Shown piece after piece: positions 18,379 to 28,052 of a stretch of 44,339 bases of DNA. The notes under the pieces were generated by a model that was given only the letters and a program-made list of their open reading frames with translations, was not told the origin of the DNA and did not search any database. Numbering within the stretch: the first letter of the stretch is position 1; every line of letters begins with the position of its first letter. Source of the stretch: an uncultured Saprospiraceae bacterium (GTDB lineage Bacteria; Bacteroidota; Bacteroidia; Chitinophagales; Saprospiraceae); the NCBI GenBank assembly GCA_938007965.1, contig CALLMH010000103.1, positions 1-44,339 of the forward strand, read 5' to 3'. Position numbers and translations under genes: made by a program.

Positions 18379-19908
18379 CTACCAATCTATCGGAAAGTAG
18401 TCTTTTAGGAACTGCCCACACCAGTGCTTGCCTGTATTCGCACCATCGATAAATGGGTCACAAATCCTCGCTGCTCCATCAACAATGTCAAGAGGTGGCT
18501 GGAAGTCGTGTACATCTTCTTTGAACTTTGATAACTGTACAGGATCTTCGTCAGTCACCCATCCTGTGTCAACGGCATTCATATAGATACCATACTCCGC
18601 CAATTCTCCAGCAGCGGTGTGCGTCATCATATTTAGAGCTGCCTTAGCCATATTGGTATGTGGATGTCTTGGTTCTTTTTTGAATCGGTAAAATTTACCC
18701 TCCATTGCAGTTACATTGACAATATGTTTCTTACCAGTATTGTCTTTTTTCATGAGTTCGACCAGCTTATTGATCAATACGAATGGGGCTACACTATTCA
18801 CCAATTGGACTTCTAACATTTCAGATGGATTGATCTCTCCTATCTTCAATCTCCAGCTGTTTGTTGTTCTAAGATCTACTTGCTGGAGGTCGGCATCTAA
18901 TTTACCTTCGGGGAAGACCTCTTTGGCTTCTAATGACTCATCATAGGAATATGGGATCTGAGACAACTCTGCCGAGGCTCTTATTCCGATTCCAGGACCT
19001 TTGCCATGCCATACGACGGGCAGTGCTTCTTCATCTGATAGATCTCTAGGCGTCATAGATATTAACTCTGACTTAAAAGCTTCATGATTCTTTAGTAATG
19101 CTTGTGCTTTCTCATCTAGGTCAGACGTATCGGCCATCTCATTTTCCATCAAGTGGGTGTAGAATCCAGGAGGCCGCCGAACTGTCTGTGCAGCATTATT
19201 CATCATGATGTCAAGCCGCTCATACTTGCTCTCTATATAACTGGCAAATATCTCCACACTAGGAATATGTCGTAGATCGAGACCATAAATCTGCAGTCGA
19301 TCTCCCCATTTTGCATATCCGGGTTCTTTTGCATATCGGATTGCAGCGTCTGCGGGAAATCTCGTCGTAGCGATGACTGTAGCACCAGACTCTAGCATCA
19401 TAAGTGTAGCTTGATAGCCGATTTTTAACCTTGCCCCAGTGATGAATGCTACTTGTCCTGTCATATCAGCGCGCTGAAATCTTTTCTGATAATTCAGGTC
19501 TCCACAATCCATACACATCGCATCATAGAAAAAATGAAGCTTAGTAAATTCCGCTTTACATACATAACAGTTTCTCGGAGAACTCAATTCTGGTTGCTCT
19601 TCCTTGTCACTCGGAGGAGCAATCTGCATGGGTGCTGTGAATATATCCGCTTCTCTGACTGACCGGATACCCGTTTTTGCCCTCAACTTTCTATCTTGTT
19701 CTCTGAGTATTGACTTCTTGGCCTTTCTTCTATTCTTAGCACGTAGATGTAATTCATCTTTTGTAGGTCTAGACAGTTGACCTGCCGCTATCAGAAGCGC
19801 GCGTTTATCCATTTCTGGAATATCCTTTAGTTGTTCTCCGTGCTTCAACAAGTGCTGGAGTCCTTCGGTGATTTGCTTTATCTGTTCTAGTGTTAATTTG
19901 TCCGCCAT
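18379..19908 (-). CDS. zinc-ribbon / short-chain dehydrogenase-like fusion
   Basis: 509-residue cytoplasmic protein in three parts. Residues 1-105 are charged and mostly helical, with a basic run ([21 protein letters not shown]). Residues 112-137 form a zinc-ribbon-like pair CYVC...CMDC (C114, C117, C132, C135). From 150 on it is an SDR Rossmann fold: [12 protein letters not shown] (a TGxxxxIG variant with Lys162 replacing the second Gly), then [12 protein letters not shown]. The catalytic SDR triad is not conserved: VNVTAMEG replaces the Ser region, and the YxxxK motif reads TNMAK (Thr418, Lys422). It may therefore bind NAD(P) without classic dehydrogenase chemistry. Close relatives with KIGYQ seem to exist from memory, but no function is known to me. 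Its -7 box lies only 10 nt from the ATG. Confidence 0.75.
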   Translation of the reverse strand: MADKLTLEQIKQITEGLQHLLKHGEQLKDIPEMDKRALLIAAGQLSRPTKDELHLRAKNRRKAKKSILREQDRKLRAKTGIRSVREADIFTAPMQIAPPSDKEEQPELSSPRNCYVCKAEFTKLHFFYDAMCMDCGDLNYQKRFQRADMTGQVAFITGARLKIGYQATLMMLESGATVIATTRFPADAAIRYAKEPGYAKWGDRLQIYGLDLRHIPSVEIFASYIESKYERLDIMMNNAAQTVRRPPGFYTHLMENEMADTSDLDEKAQALLKNHEAFKSELISMTPRDLSDEEALPVVWHGKGPGIGIRASAELSQIPYSYDESLEAKEVFPEGKLDADLQQVDLRTTNSWRLKIGEINPSEMLEVQLVNSVAPFVLINKLVELMKKDNTGKKHIVNVTAMEGKFYRFKKEPRHPHTNMAKAALNMMTHTAAGELAEYGIYMNAVDTGWVTDEDPVQLSKFKEDVHDFQPPLDIVDGAARICDPFIDGANTGKHWCGQFLKDYFPIDW

Positions 19909-19918
19909 AATTCGCGCG

Positions 19919-19926
19919 CAAAAATA
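19919..19926 (-). promoter_or_regulatory. -7 promoter element of the zinc-ribbon/SDR gene
   Basis: Minus strand TATTTTTG fits TAnnTTTG and ends 10 nt before the ATG at 19908, leaving room for a leader of only a few nucleotides. Confidence 0.45.
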
Positions 19927-20027
19927 GGATAATTAATGTTTGATTTGATAGAATTGGTAGATTTGTTGATTTATTGAGGCGCGAAGTTATAGATTTTCCA
20001 AGTTCTAAGATTCATAGTATAGTTGGA

Positions 20028-20630
20028 CTAACTGAGAAGGTTATTGATTTTGGCATATTGGAGAAGCATGATAGTCTTTGCATCTTTGATGTCACCCGAC
20101 TTGATCATCTCATAAGCCTCATCGAAGTCGAGTTCTAATACTTCTATTTCTTCTTGTTCTTCTTCTAATCCTCCACCTTCACTAATTTTCATATCCTCAG
20201 AATATTCTGCTATGAAGAAATGTAAGATTTCTGTGACAGATCCTGGAGACATGTAGGATTCGAAGATCTTCTCTACCTTGGATATTTTATATCCTGTTTC
20301 TTCTTCAGTTTCGCGTTTGATACATTCCTCGGCATTATATTCTTCTAACAATCCTGCACAAGCTTCTATGAGCAATCCAGATTCATTGCCATTCATATAT
20401 GAAGGAAGACGAAATTGACGAGTCAGCACAATTGTCTTTTTTTCTTTGTTGTAGAGTAAGATGGTAGCACCATTTCCCCTATCATACACCTCTCTTTGTT
20501 GAGTTTCCTGACTACCATCTTCCAGCTGAATATCATAGGTTACTTTCCTTAAAATGTACCAATTATCAGAAAGTAACTCTACAGACTTAATTTTGACCTT
20601 ATCATTATTCATTGACGATATTTTATTCAT
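20028..20630 (-). CDS. nudK: NUDIX hydrolase of the NudK (GDP-mannose pyrophosphatase) type
   Basis: Hydrolyses nucleoside diphosphate sugars such as GDP-mannose in E. coli. The protein matches NudK in long blocks: [16 protein letters not shown], the [15 protein letters not shown] run, [20 protein letters not shown] and [12 protein letters not shown] near the end. The Nudix box reads [22 protein letters not shown]: the catalytic REtEEETG core is intact, but the first conserved Glu (GX5E) is Asn. The start chosen, ATG at 20630, overlaps the stop of the GNAT gene as ATGA, giving 200 residues; an inner ATG at 20612 is the alternative and is closer to the 191-residue E. coli protein. Confidence 0.87.
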   Translation of the reverse strand: MNKISSMNNDKVKIKSVELLSDNWYILRKVTYDIQLEDGSQETQQREVYDRGNGATILLYNKEKKTIVLTRQFRLPSYMNGNESGLLIEACAGLLEEYNAEECIKRETEEETGYKISKVEKIFESYMSPGSVTEILHFFIAEYSEDMKISEGGGLEEEQEEIEVLELDFDEAYEMIKSGDIKDAKTIMLLQYAKINNLLS

Positions 20631-21187
20631 AACGAAATACTTTCGCGCTCTATTTTTTTCCACATTAAGAATATCCCTCGGTATTTATCCTTTAAATTTT
20701 CGAAATCTAATCGCTGAAGTCTACCTCTATTGAATCCATGTTTAGCATAATATTTCAATGCTTGATCTTTGCTATCCATGCAGTCAAGCCATAAAATTTC
20801 GCACCGATTATCCTGAGCTACTTTCATCACATAATCCATAATTAGTTTACCCAGCCCAGTCCCCTGTACTTCTTTTTTCAAATAGATACGATGAAGCCAA
20901 ACCGCTTTTTTTAAGTAGCTATCAGGGTATGGCTTATCAATAACAATCCTTATTACACCTACTCTATCCCCTCCTGCTACTACGAACCAATTGATACTAT
21001 TTCTCTCTGATATGTCTTTATTGAAGGCGTCCTTTCCATATGCATAGTTCAGATACCAATTACAATCCGTCTTCCACAGATAAGTGTAGGATTCCTTGTA
21101 TATTTCAGAGATCAGAGCATAGAATTTCTGATGGTCTTCACTCTTGATATTTGTCAATATTATTTCTTCGGATAATTTTATATTCAT
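20627..21187 (-). CDS. GNAT family N-acetyltransferase
   Basis: 186-residue acetyltransferase of unknown substrate. The acetyl-CoA loop is in the region [19 protein letters not shown] (Q/R-x-x-G-x-G/A form QGTGLG), followed by the C-terminal [20 protein letters not shown], a typical GNAT beta5-alpha4 stretch. Start at the ATG at 21187 ([13 protein letters not shown]): the longer in-frame start at 21226 lies upstream of the -7 box at 21211-21218. The stop overlaps the start of nudK (ATGA), so the two are probably translationally coupled. Confidence 0.87.
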   Translation of the reverse strand: MNIKLSEEIILTNIKSEDHQKFYALISEIYKESYTYLWKTDCNWYLNYAYGKDAFNKDISERNSINWFVVAGGDRVGVIRIVIDKPYPDSYLKKAVWLHRIYLKKEVQGTGLGKLIMDYVMKVAQDNRCEILWLDCMDSKDQALKYYAKHGFNRGRLQRLDFENLKDKYRGIFLMWKKIERESISL

Positions 21188-21210
21188 AGATATGCCGTGG
21201 ATAATAAAAA

Positions 21211-21218
21211 CAAATATA
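21211..21218 (-). promoter_or_regulatory. -7 promoter element of the GNAT-nudK operon
   Basis: Minus strand TATATTTG fits TAnnTTTG, 23 nt before the ATG at 21187. It rules out the longer start at 21226. Confidence 0.5.
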
Positions 21219-21379
21219 TCAACCAAAATGAATTAAATATCTGTATGAAATAGAAAAGCAGCTATAATTCAAAAACCGTCTCACCGAACGCAAGCGCATA
21301 ATAGACTATCAAAAGTGCCGCAAATAAAATATGTTGAATTTTTGATGCGAAAAGGACGCACGTATAGAAATAATCAATC

Positions 21380-22942
21380 TCATATTCCGTCCATCCATCG
21401 CTTCACGGCACTTGCCACATTCTCTCCATCCATGCAAGCTGATAATATACCTCCTGCATATCCAGCACCTTCTCCGCAAGGAAATAGGCCTTCTACATTC
21501 GTATGCATATACGTCTCTCTATCTCGTGGTATCTTGATGGGGGAAGAAGTACGACTCTCTACGCCTATTATATTGGCTTCATTGGTGTTATATCCCTTCA
21601 TTTTTTTATCAATCTCGATGATTCCTTTCCTTAGTCGTTTGGCTATAAAATCAGGCAGTAGTGCATTCATATCTGCAGAATATATCCCAGGAATATAACT
21701 GGTCGGATTCAATTCAGTAGATATCTTTTGATCTACAAAATCTTTTACTCTTTGTCCGGGCGCTTTTTGAGATCCATCTCCGGCTTCGAATAACTTTCGC
21801 TCTACTTCTTTCTGAAAATCCATGGTCGCAAATAATCCTTCATATCCATGCTTCGCTAATTCTTCTACACTTACAGCCGTCACGAATCCACTATTGGCGA
21901 ATGGACTATCTCTTCTAGAAAGGCTCATACCATTGACCACGATCTCTCCGGGCGCTGTAGCCGCTGGAACGATCAATCCGCCAGGACACATACAAAAAGA
22001 AAATACTCCCACCGCATCAATCTGTGCTACTACTCCATAACTGGAGGCAGGAAGGTTTTCTTCTCTTACTTCTTGATTGTACTGCATCCGATCGATCATG
22101 GACTGTGGATGCTCGACACGTACTCCGAGTGCAAATGGCTTCGCCTCCATATAGACAGACTTCTCCGCTAGTAATTCGTATATATCCCTTGCAGAGTGAC
22201 CGGTAGCAAGTATGATATTATCTGTTGCTATTTTTTCAGTTTCATTGATAGTAAGTCCGCGTACAGTATTGTTTTGGATATCTATGTCTGTCACAAAAGA
22301 ATCGAACCTTACGATCCCGCCGTATCGCTCTATAGTCTCTCTCAATTCGGATACAATCTTGGGTAATTTATTAGATCCAATATGAGGATGAGCATCCAAT
22401 AGGATATCTTCTTGTGCGCCATGCTCCACCAACATTTGCAATACGCCTATGATCTTGCCTCTCTTTTTAGATCTTGTATATAGTTTTCCGTCAGAATAGG
22501 TTCCCGCTCCTCCCTCACCAAAGCAATAGTTAGAATGTGGATTGACGATTCCATCTTGTTGGATTGCTTTTAGATCTCTTCTTCTTGCTCGTACATCCTT
22601 CCCTCGATCCAGAACGATCGGCTTCATTCCCTCCTTAATACATCTCAAAGCTGCGAAATATCCAGCTGGGCCCGCCCCTATTATATACACTTCTCTCGCA
22701 TGGGAAACGTCAGAAAAACTTTCCAACTGAGAAGGTTGCTTTTGTGGCATCTCATCTACCCATACATCCACTCTAAGTCTAAACACTGGACGACTTCCTC
22801 TAGCATCAATAGATCTTCGAGATACTTCTACTAAGGTTACATCGTCTAATCTGACTTTGGCCAGAGATGCAGCCTGCTTCCTTATATATGAATGATCATC
22901 TATCTGATCTGGAAATAATTTTAGTTCTACTGTTTTCTTCAT
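21380..22942 (-). CDS. FAD-dependent dehydrogenase-like protein (COG2509 type)
   Basis: 520-residue flavoprotein. Residues 1-75 form a small N-terminal domain seen in this family (LKLFPDQIDDHSYIRKQAAS). A Rossmann FAD site follows (YIIGAGPAGYFAALRCIKEG, about residue 90), then the family signature FGEGGAGTYSDGKLYTRSKK, IILATGHSARDIYELL in the middle, CMCPGGLIVPA, and FPCGEGAGYAGGILSACMDG near the C-terminus. Full length. The family is widespread and uncharacterised; it is usually annotated NAD(P)/FAD-dependent oxidoreductase. Divergent from the transporter gene. Confidence 0.87.
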   Translation of the reverse strand: MKKTVELKLFPDQIDDHSYIRKQAASLAKVRLDDVTLVEVSRRSIDARGSRPVFRLRVDVWVDEMPQKQPSQLESFSDVSHAREVYIIGAGPAGYFAALRCIKEGMKPIVLDRGKDVRARRRDLKAIQQDGIVNPHSNYCFGEGGAGTYSDGKLYTRSKKRGKIIGVLQMLVEHGAQEDILLDAHPHIGSNKLPKIVSELRETIERYGGIVRFDSFVTDIDIQNNTVRGLTINETEKIATDNIILATGHSARDIYELLAEKSVYMEAKPFALGVRVEHPQSMIDRMQYNQEVREENLPASSYGVVAQIDAVGVFSFCMCPGGLIVPAATAPGEIVVNGMSLSRRDSPFANSGFVTAVSVEELAKHGYEGLFATMDFQKEVERKLFEAGDGSQKAPGQRVKDFVDQKISTELNPTSYIPGIYSADMNALLPDFIAKRLRKGIIEIDKKMKGYNTNEANIIGVESRTSSPIKIPRDRETYMHTNVEGLFPCGEGAGYAGGILSACMDGENVASAVKRWMDGI

Positions 22943-23054
22943 TTTATGTCTGTAGATGATCGCGCTAAGGTAAGGTGATATAATAAGCTTGCATAAGTCA
23001 ACTTACATTAAGTAAAATATTACTCATTATAATATGTACAAAGATATACATGTT

Positions 23055-23062
23055 TACCTTTG
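23055..23062 (+). promoter_or_regulatory. -7 promoter element almost abutting the transporter start
   Basis: TACCTTTG fits TAnnTTTG and ends 4 nt before the ATG at 23067. If used, the mRNA would be essentially leaderless. It may also be a chance match, in which case the ATG at 23034 is the start. Confidence 0.35.
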
Positions 23063-23066
23063 CGAT

Positions 23067-24698
23067 ATGGATCAATTATTGGCAAATAATCCATTGTTAC
23101 TTCTATTTCTAGTAGCGGCAGTTGGATACTTAGTGGGCAAAGTTAATATCAAGGGAAACTCTTTGGGTGTTTCTGCTGTGTTATTTGTCGGATTGGCATT
23201 CGGGGCGATAAATCCAGATTTCAATGTGCCTCAAATTCTCTTTCACTTGGGACTGGTGTTTTTCGTCTATTCAGTCGGATTGAGTTCAGGGCCTGCATTC
23301 TTTCAATCATTCAAGAAAAACGGGATAAGGGACATCGGATTTGTGATGGTGATGCTTACTATCACTGCATTAATAGCTGTGAGTTTATTCTATTTATTTG
23401 GTTTTGACGCTGCCAGTATCACAGGTATCTATTCAGGATCAAGTACCAATACTCCTGCATTAGCTTCAGTAATAGATCTTGTAGAGCGTAGAGGCGACCC
23501 TGCGAGTAAAGACATTAAAGATGCCTTAGTTATCGGCTATACTTACAGTTACCCTATGGGTGTAATCGGAGTCATGATCGTATTAAAACTAATGGAAAGG
23601 TTATTTAAGATTGATTACGATGTAGAAAAGAAATTCTTGAAGAAAGACTATCCGATCGAAGAAGAACTATCTTCTATGTCAGTCAGAATAACCAACAGTG
23701 CATTGGACGGAATGACTCTGAGAGATATCATCAATGGGTCTGATATTAATATTCTCTTCGGTAGAATCAGCAGTGGACAAGACACCACTCTCGCCAATTG
23801 GGATACTGTAATCCATACAGATGATAAACTTATCGTAATCGGAGGGCACGAAGAAATCAGTAGAGCTAGAGATTACTTTGGAGAAGAAACTGCAGATAAC
23901 ATCTCATATGACAGACGCGAATATGATGTTCGTAGGATCTTCGTAAGTAATCAAAATGTGGTGGGCAAGACGATTTCTTCTCTCAACTTGAGTAAAAACT
24001 ATAGTGCAGTGATTACGAGAATCCGAAGAGGAGACTTAGATATGCTGGCCAAACCCAATACTGTGCTAGAGATGGGTGATAGGATTAGGTTTGTTGCCCG
24101 ACGAAAAGACCTCAAAGGATTGGCAAAATTATTTGGAGATTCTTACTACATAAGTAGCCAAGTAAATTTATTTTCATTCGGTCTAGGTATCGCATTGGGA
24201 CTTCTTATCGGAAGTGTTGAAGTATCGCTTCCGGGAGACACAACATTCAAATTGGGTATGGCAGGAGGACCTCTGATAGTAGGCTTGATTCTTGGTGCGC
24301 TTAGAAGGACAGGTCCTATAGTATGGACATTACCCTACGGTGCTAATGTCACGCTAAGGCAAATGGGACTCATATTTCTGCTTGCCGTGATAGGACTGAG
24401 TTCTGGCAATAAGGTACTAGAATCTCTGGAAAGTCCGGTCTGGATTACCGTTTTTATGGGAGGTGTATTATTAAGTATGATTTCTGCTTTTGTCAGTATA
24501 CTTATAGGTTACAAACTATTCAAGATACCCTTCTCACTTTTATTGGGGTTTCTATCCAATCAACCCGCTATTTTAGATTTTGCTACTGGCATGAGTAAGA
24601 ACAAGGTGCCTCTTATCGGCTACTCTGTGATGTTTCCCATAGCATTGGTCATGAAGATCTTATTTGCTCAGGTATTATTTTTACTTCTAGGAGGGTAG
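23067..24698 (+). CDS. AspT/YidE/YbjL-family transporter with RCK_C domains
   Basis: 543-residue inner-membrane transporter. Five or so helices form the first half-repeat (PLLLLFLVAAVGYLVGK, HLGLVFFVYSVGLSSGPAFF), with the family signature SGSSTNTPALASVIDL. Two soluble TrkA/RCK_C-like domains follow, one after the other in the middle (about 190-280 and 285-365), and then a second membrane half repeats the pattern (IFLLAVIGLSSGN, GFLSNQPAILDFATG). AspT in this family is an aspartate-alanine exchanger, and YidE/YbjL are uncharacterised, so the substrate is open. The inner ATG is chosen because of a -7 box between it and the outer ATG at 23034. Confidence 0.87.
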   Translation: MDQLLANNPLLLLFLVAAVGYLVGKVNIKGNSLGVSAVLFVGLAFGAINPDFNVPQILFHLGLVFFVYSVGLSSGPAFFQSFKKNGIRDIGFVMVMLTITALIAVSLFYLFGFDAASITGIYSGSSTNTPALASVIDLVERRGDPASKDIKDALVIGYTYSYPMGVIGVMIVLKLMERLFKIDYDVEKKFLKKDYPIEEELSSMSVRITNSALDGMTLRDIINGSDINILFGRISSGQDTTLANWDTVIHTDDKLIVIGGHEEISRARDYFGEETADNISYDRREYDVRRIFVSNQNVVGKTISSLNLSKNYSAVITRIRRGDLDMLAKPNTVLEMGDRIRFVARRKDLKGLAKLFGDSYYISSQVNLFSFGLGIALGLLIGSVEVSLPGDTTFKLGMAGGPLIVGLILGALRRTGPIVWTLPYGANVTLRQMGLIFLLAVIGLSSGNKVLESLESPVWITVFMGGVLLSMISAFVSILIGYKLFKIPFSLLLGFLSNQPAILDFATGMSKNKVPLIGYSVMFPIALVMKILFAQVLFLLLGG

Positions 24699-24728
24699 TT
24701 TGATTATAGGATCTAATTCTATGTGATT

Positions 24729-26177
24729 TTAATATTCGTTAAAATACTGTCTGGCTCTTCTGTTCCATCCATCCCCTGACTGAACTGAATCTAAATTTCG
24801 CTCCTCCTGCACATCAAGTCCACGACCGTATAATTCGATTTCCCACGCAGGATTTACAGTTTCACCTCTACAAGTACTGTGTAGCAACTTATAATCTTTT
24901 GCAACCAATGATTTATTGTAGAATATAAATCTAACATTCGTCTGAGTGGTTTCCTCGACTTTATTGTAGTACCATATTTCATAAGGAAATGCGTCAGGCT
25001 CTTGATCAATCGTAAGTACACTATTAGGCTTACCATATCGCAAGAAGATATACCCTCTATCGGTTTCAAATCCGAATCCTACATTGTTATTGTATTCTAA
25101 ATCTACAGCTTTAGCTATCGTCAGATATTGTTGATAGTGATACTCTGTATCATTAGGGTGCTTATCTTTCCATATCGAAAATAAGAATTTTTTCTTCGCA
25201 CGTATTGGGGCATCTTTTATGATATAATCAAGCAAACTTTTCTTAGGTTCGAAGACAACAGGGCTAGTAGCTCGCAGACCATAATCGACCTCCCCGAGCG
25301 TCAAATCATTCACAAATGAATAGTCCTCTTCTTCATTATACGAAAGCCAATATTCTTGATCAAATTCTCGATTCTCTCTCGTAAAATCAGCTGATCGACT
25401 TACTAATACCGATTTAGATTTGTTTATAATTTCAAGTTTCACGTGATAATTTCCGCTGATTATCTTCTTTACTGGCAATTGTAATAAGATAGGTTGATAA
25501 GATTCTGGTGATAATTTTTTCACTTTTTTCATTATCTCTTTTCCACCTTCATTCACGAATCCTTCCATCATACTGTACTTCAAGAATAAGAGATTATCAT
25601 CTTGGGAGTCCAGGTATACTTCTGCATAAATATTGATCACATCAAGATCTTCTGCAACAACGCCATAGGTCAAAGGCTCCATGTACAAGCCGTTTTTTGC
25701 CATTGGATTAGATACATCAGACTGAGTCACCTTTGCTGACAATAATATATCAGATAGATCTACGTCCAATGAAAAATCAGCAACTGAAACATATTTCTCC
25801 AGTTCTAATTTATTCTCGGGATTATTAATATCGATCGCTTCTAACTTAAGTAGATATGCCCCTGGCTCTACTGCAAATCTTTTCACATCTAGAAAATCTA
25901 TCTTGGTTCGAGATTCAGGAGAAGACAGTTTGAATTTTTCGTAGGAGGCAATCTTTCCATCTTTAGAAATCGTGATGATCATATCCACAGAGGCAGTCTT
26001 AAGCGGACTCCCCTCTTCTAACGTAGCAAACTCAACAGAACTACCGAGTACTCTGATATAAGCTTCTAAGTAAGTATTGTCCTCATTTTTAAATGAACCT
26101 GAATCTACACTAATCTGTAGTGCATTTGCACCTATGCTGAATAAACAAAATATAAATAATGGTAAAAAACCTCTCAT
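24729..26177 (-). CDS. secreted GWxTD-domain protein
   Basis: 482-residue exported protein with a signal peptide (MRGFLPLFIFCLFSIGANA). The start is the ATG at 26177; three codons upstream there is a TTG. Roughly residues 20-270 look like beta-rich extracellular modules. From about 300 on there is the domain known as GWxTD, with the usual IFLRYGKPNSVL...PYEIWYYN core and RFIFYN nearby. These proteins are almost confined to Bacteroidota and related phyla; their function is unknown. Convergent with the transporter gene, 30 nt between stops. Confidence 0.78.
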   Translation of the reverse strand: MRGFLPLFIFCLFSIGANALQISVDSGSFKNEDNTYLEAYIRVLGSSVEFATLEEGSPLKTASVDMIITISKDGKIASYEKFKLSSPESRTKIDFLDVKRFAVEPGAYLLKLEAIDINNPENKLELEKYVSVADFSLDVDLSDILLSAKVTQSDVSNPMAKNGLYMEPLTYGVVAEDLDVINIYAEVYLDSQDDNLLFLKYSMMEGFVNEGGKEIMKKVKKLSPESYQPILLQLPVKKIISGNYHVKLEIINKSKSVLVSRSADFTRENREFDQEYWLSYNEEEDYSFVNDLTLGEVDYGLRATSPVVFEPKKSLLDYIIKDAPIRAKKKFLFSIWKDKHPNDTEYHYQQYLTIAKAVDLEYNNNVGFGFETDRGYIFLRYGKPNSVLTIDQEPDAFPYEIWYYNKVEETTQTNVRFIFYNKSLVAKDYKLLHSTCRGETVNPAWEIELYGRGLDVQEERNLDSVQSGDGWNRRARQYFNEY

Positions 26178-26221
26178 AAAGTCCAATTAGATAAGAATAT
26201 ACAAACAGGAGTAAGATAGAA

Positions 26222-26587
26222 TCACTTCTTTTTGAGAAAAAACTTCATATCAAAGACATTGATCTTAGAATCCAAGATCAAAGTATCATTACTAAGTGAT
26301 TTGACATCAAAAAAATTCAAACTTTCGAGGTCGTCAATTTCTATCTTATTCTGCTCAAGTCTAAATATATGGTATTTTTCATCTGAGAAGATATTACTTT
26401 TGACTGTATTGTCGTCTTGGAATAGTAAATATCCATTCTCGAGTGTTTTCGTGACCTTTCCATTTCTAGTCACATGATAAATGTCCCATTGACCGTTTAG
26501 ATCACCCTTAGCGATAGGCTTGGCGACTTTCTCTTCTTTACAACCAAAAAAGAATAATATTGATAATGCTATTAAAAAATATCTCAT
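26222..26587 (-). CDS. small lipoprotein, lipocalin-like
   Basis: 121 residues, with lipobox FFFGC (Cys16) after a strongly hydrophobic segment. The mature part begins with KGDLNGQWDIYHV, typical of the first strand of lipocalin-like domains in Bacteroidota lipoproteins, and is predicted all-beta (alternating strands, LFQDDNTVKSN, LILDSKIN). No ligand can be named. The stop lies 44 nt before the GWxTD start, so the two may be co-transcribed. Confidence 0.65.
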   Translation of the reverse strand: MRYFLIALSILFFFGCKEEKVAKPIAKGDLNGQWDIYHVTRNGKVTKTLENGYLLFQDDNTVKSNIFSDEKYHIFRLEQNKIEIDDLESLNFFDVKSLSNDTLILDSKINVFDMKFFLKKK

Positions 26588-26935
26588 TTAAAAAAGACTT
26601 CTTAAGTAAGGATTGAATGCCCAAATTCTATTGCAATGTACTAATTATATAGCAAACGATGATCACTGAAAGCTAAATCGTTTGAACTGTTAGATCTGCT
26701 AAATCGCATTTATCACTGTCCGAAAGATTATCTTTTAATTCGCAAAACGTATAAATGAAATCTACCCCACTAGACTTAGTAAAATACAATCTCTTCAGTT
26801 GAAACTGTTAAAAATTACGAAGATCTCTCGAATTGATCTAAAATCAGTCTTTAAAAGTATATGAACAAGATAAAACTAAAAAAGGTCATCCGAATGCTCG
26901 GATAACCTCTTATATAATTTAACAATAAGAAATAA
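26588..26935. other. 348-bp intergenic region
   Basis: Apart from the rplS terminator at 26876-26908, I see nothing in it: no open frame, no promoter box and no repeat shared with the rest of the window. Confidence 0.5.
26876..26908 (-). terminator. Rho-independent terminator of rplS
   Basis: On the minus strand AGGTTATCCGA, loop GCAT, TCGGATGACCT forms an 11-bp stem with one mismatch, directly followed by TTTTT. It ends 28 nt downstream of the rplS stop codon. Confidence 0.85.
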
Positions 26936-27295
26936 TTATTTCTTAGAGATGAATTTTCTTTCTTTGATCTTAGCTTTCTTACCTACCAATTCTCTTAGGT
27001 AGTATAATTTAGCTCTTCTCACTTTACCTCTTTTCAGTACATCAACACTAACAATATTTGGCGATGCAAATGGGAATATTCTTTCTACACCTACACCATT
27101 ACTCATCTTTCTAACAGTAAAGGTCTTAGTTAGGCCATGTCCTTTAATCTGAAGAACATCTCCTCTATATTTCTGAATTCTCTCCTTATCACCTTCAACA
27201 ATTCTGTAACTTACGTTTACATTGTCACCTGGTCTAAATGTCGGTAGCTCATTCGCAACACTACACTGTTCTGTTGCATATTTTATTAAATCCAT
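26936..27295 (-). CDS. rplS: 50S ribosomal protein L19
   Basis: 119-residue ribosomal protein at the 30S-50S interface. FRPGDNVNVSYRIVEGDKERIQ and the GVGVERIFPFASPNI block are standard L19 signatures, and the C-terminal KLYYLRELVGKKAKIKER is complete. Monocistronic: it has its own promoter 35 nt upstream and a strong terminator. In many bacteria rplS follows rpsP-rimM-trmD; here these neighbours are absent, which is usual in Bacteroidota. Confidence 0.97.
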   Translation of the reverse strand: MDLIKYATEQCSVANELPTFRPGDNVNVSYRIVEGDKERIQKYRGDVLQIKGHGLTKTFTVRKMSNGVGVERIFPFASPNIVSVDVLKRGKVRRAKLYYLRELVGKKAKIKERKFISKK

Positions 27296-27330
27296 AACTC
27301 GGAGTTTTATATTTTTATCATTTCGGAGTG

Positions 27331-27361
27331 CAAAGATAGCTTTTTATTTACAATCTACAAC
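27331..27361 (-). promoter_or_regulatory. Bacteroidetes-type promoter of rplS
   Basis: Minus strand GTTG (27361-27358), 19-nt spacer, TATCTTTG (27338-27331). The -7 box matches TAnnTTTG exactly and the spacing is canonical. The start codon follows 35 nt downstream. Confidence 0.65.
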
Positions 27362-27482
27362 ATTATGAGAAGTAATAATTATACTTTTCCATCACATTTA
27401 ATACAATCTAATTTGATCACGTATGCTATTTATCTAAATATATAATCATCGATACTCAAATAATTTATAAAGTCTCAACCAA

Positions 27483-28052
27483 TTACAAGGCAAATCCGTC
27501 TACCTCTTTCACATCGCTGGCTGCCATATCACCCAAGACCACAGAACCGATACGCACTCTTACAAGCCTCAGTGTAGGAAACCCAACAACGGCTGTCATC
27601 TTCCTCACCTGACGGAACTTACCCTCACGTAAAGTGATAGATACCCAACTCGTAGGTCCATGCCTATCGTCCCTAACACGTCTCACTCGCTCTGGAAATC
27701 CTGGTGGCTCTTTTAGTATCTTAATCTTACATTTCTTCGTATGATAATTCTTACCATTTATACTAATCTCAACACCCTCGCTCAGACGCAGAGCTGTCTT
27801 AGCATCCATTATTCCATCGACCTGAGCGTAGTATTCTTTTTCAACTTTCTTACTGTTAATAAGCGCACTCAGCTTACCATCTGTGGTAAGCAATAAGAGA
27901 CCTTCCGATTTTTCATCTAATCTCCCTATAGACATCGTCCCTTCTGGAAAATCATGAAGCTCTCCCAATAACCGCTTCACACCTTGCCGCTCCAATTTGA
28001 ATTGGCTCAACATAAAATACGGCTTGTGGATAACAAAATGTCGATGCAACAT
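27483..28052 (-). CDS. rluE: RluE-type 23S rRNA pseudouridine synthase
   Basis: 189-residue pseudouridine synthase of the RsuA superfamily without an S4 domain, like E. coli RluE (which modifies U2457 of 23S rRNA). The catalytic Asp is in SIGRLDEKSEGLLLLTTDG, and the PTSWVSITLREGKFRQVRKM block forms the C-terminal signature. The N-terminus HKPYFMLSQF matches the RluE beginning (FNKPYDVMSQF). Second rRNA pseudouridine synthase in the window. Target site inferred from homology only. Confidence 0.87.
   Translation of the reverse strand: MLHRHFVIHKPYFMLSQFKLERQGVKRLLGELHDFPEGTMSIGRLDEKSEGLLLLTTDGKLSALINSKKVEKEYYAQVDGIMDAKTALRLSEGVEISINGKNYHTKKCKIKILKEPPGFPERVRRVRDDRHGPTSWVSITLREGKFRQVRKMTAVVGFPTLRLVRVRIGSVVLGDMAASDVKEVDGFAL

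Noticed and set aside
24699-24728. Terminator between the transporter and GWxTD genes
   Set aside because: Thirty nucleotides between convergent stops, but I could not find an inverted repeat.
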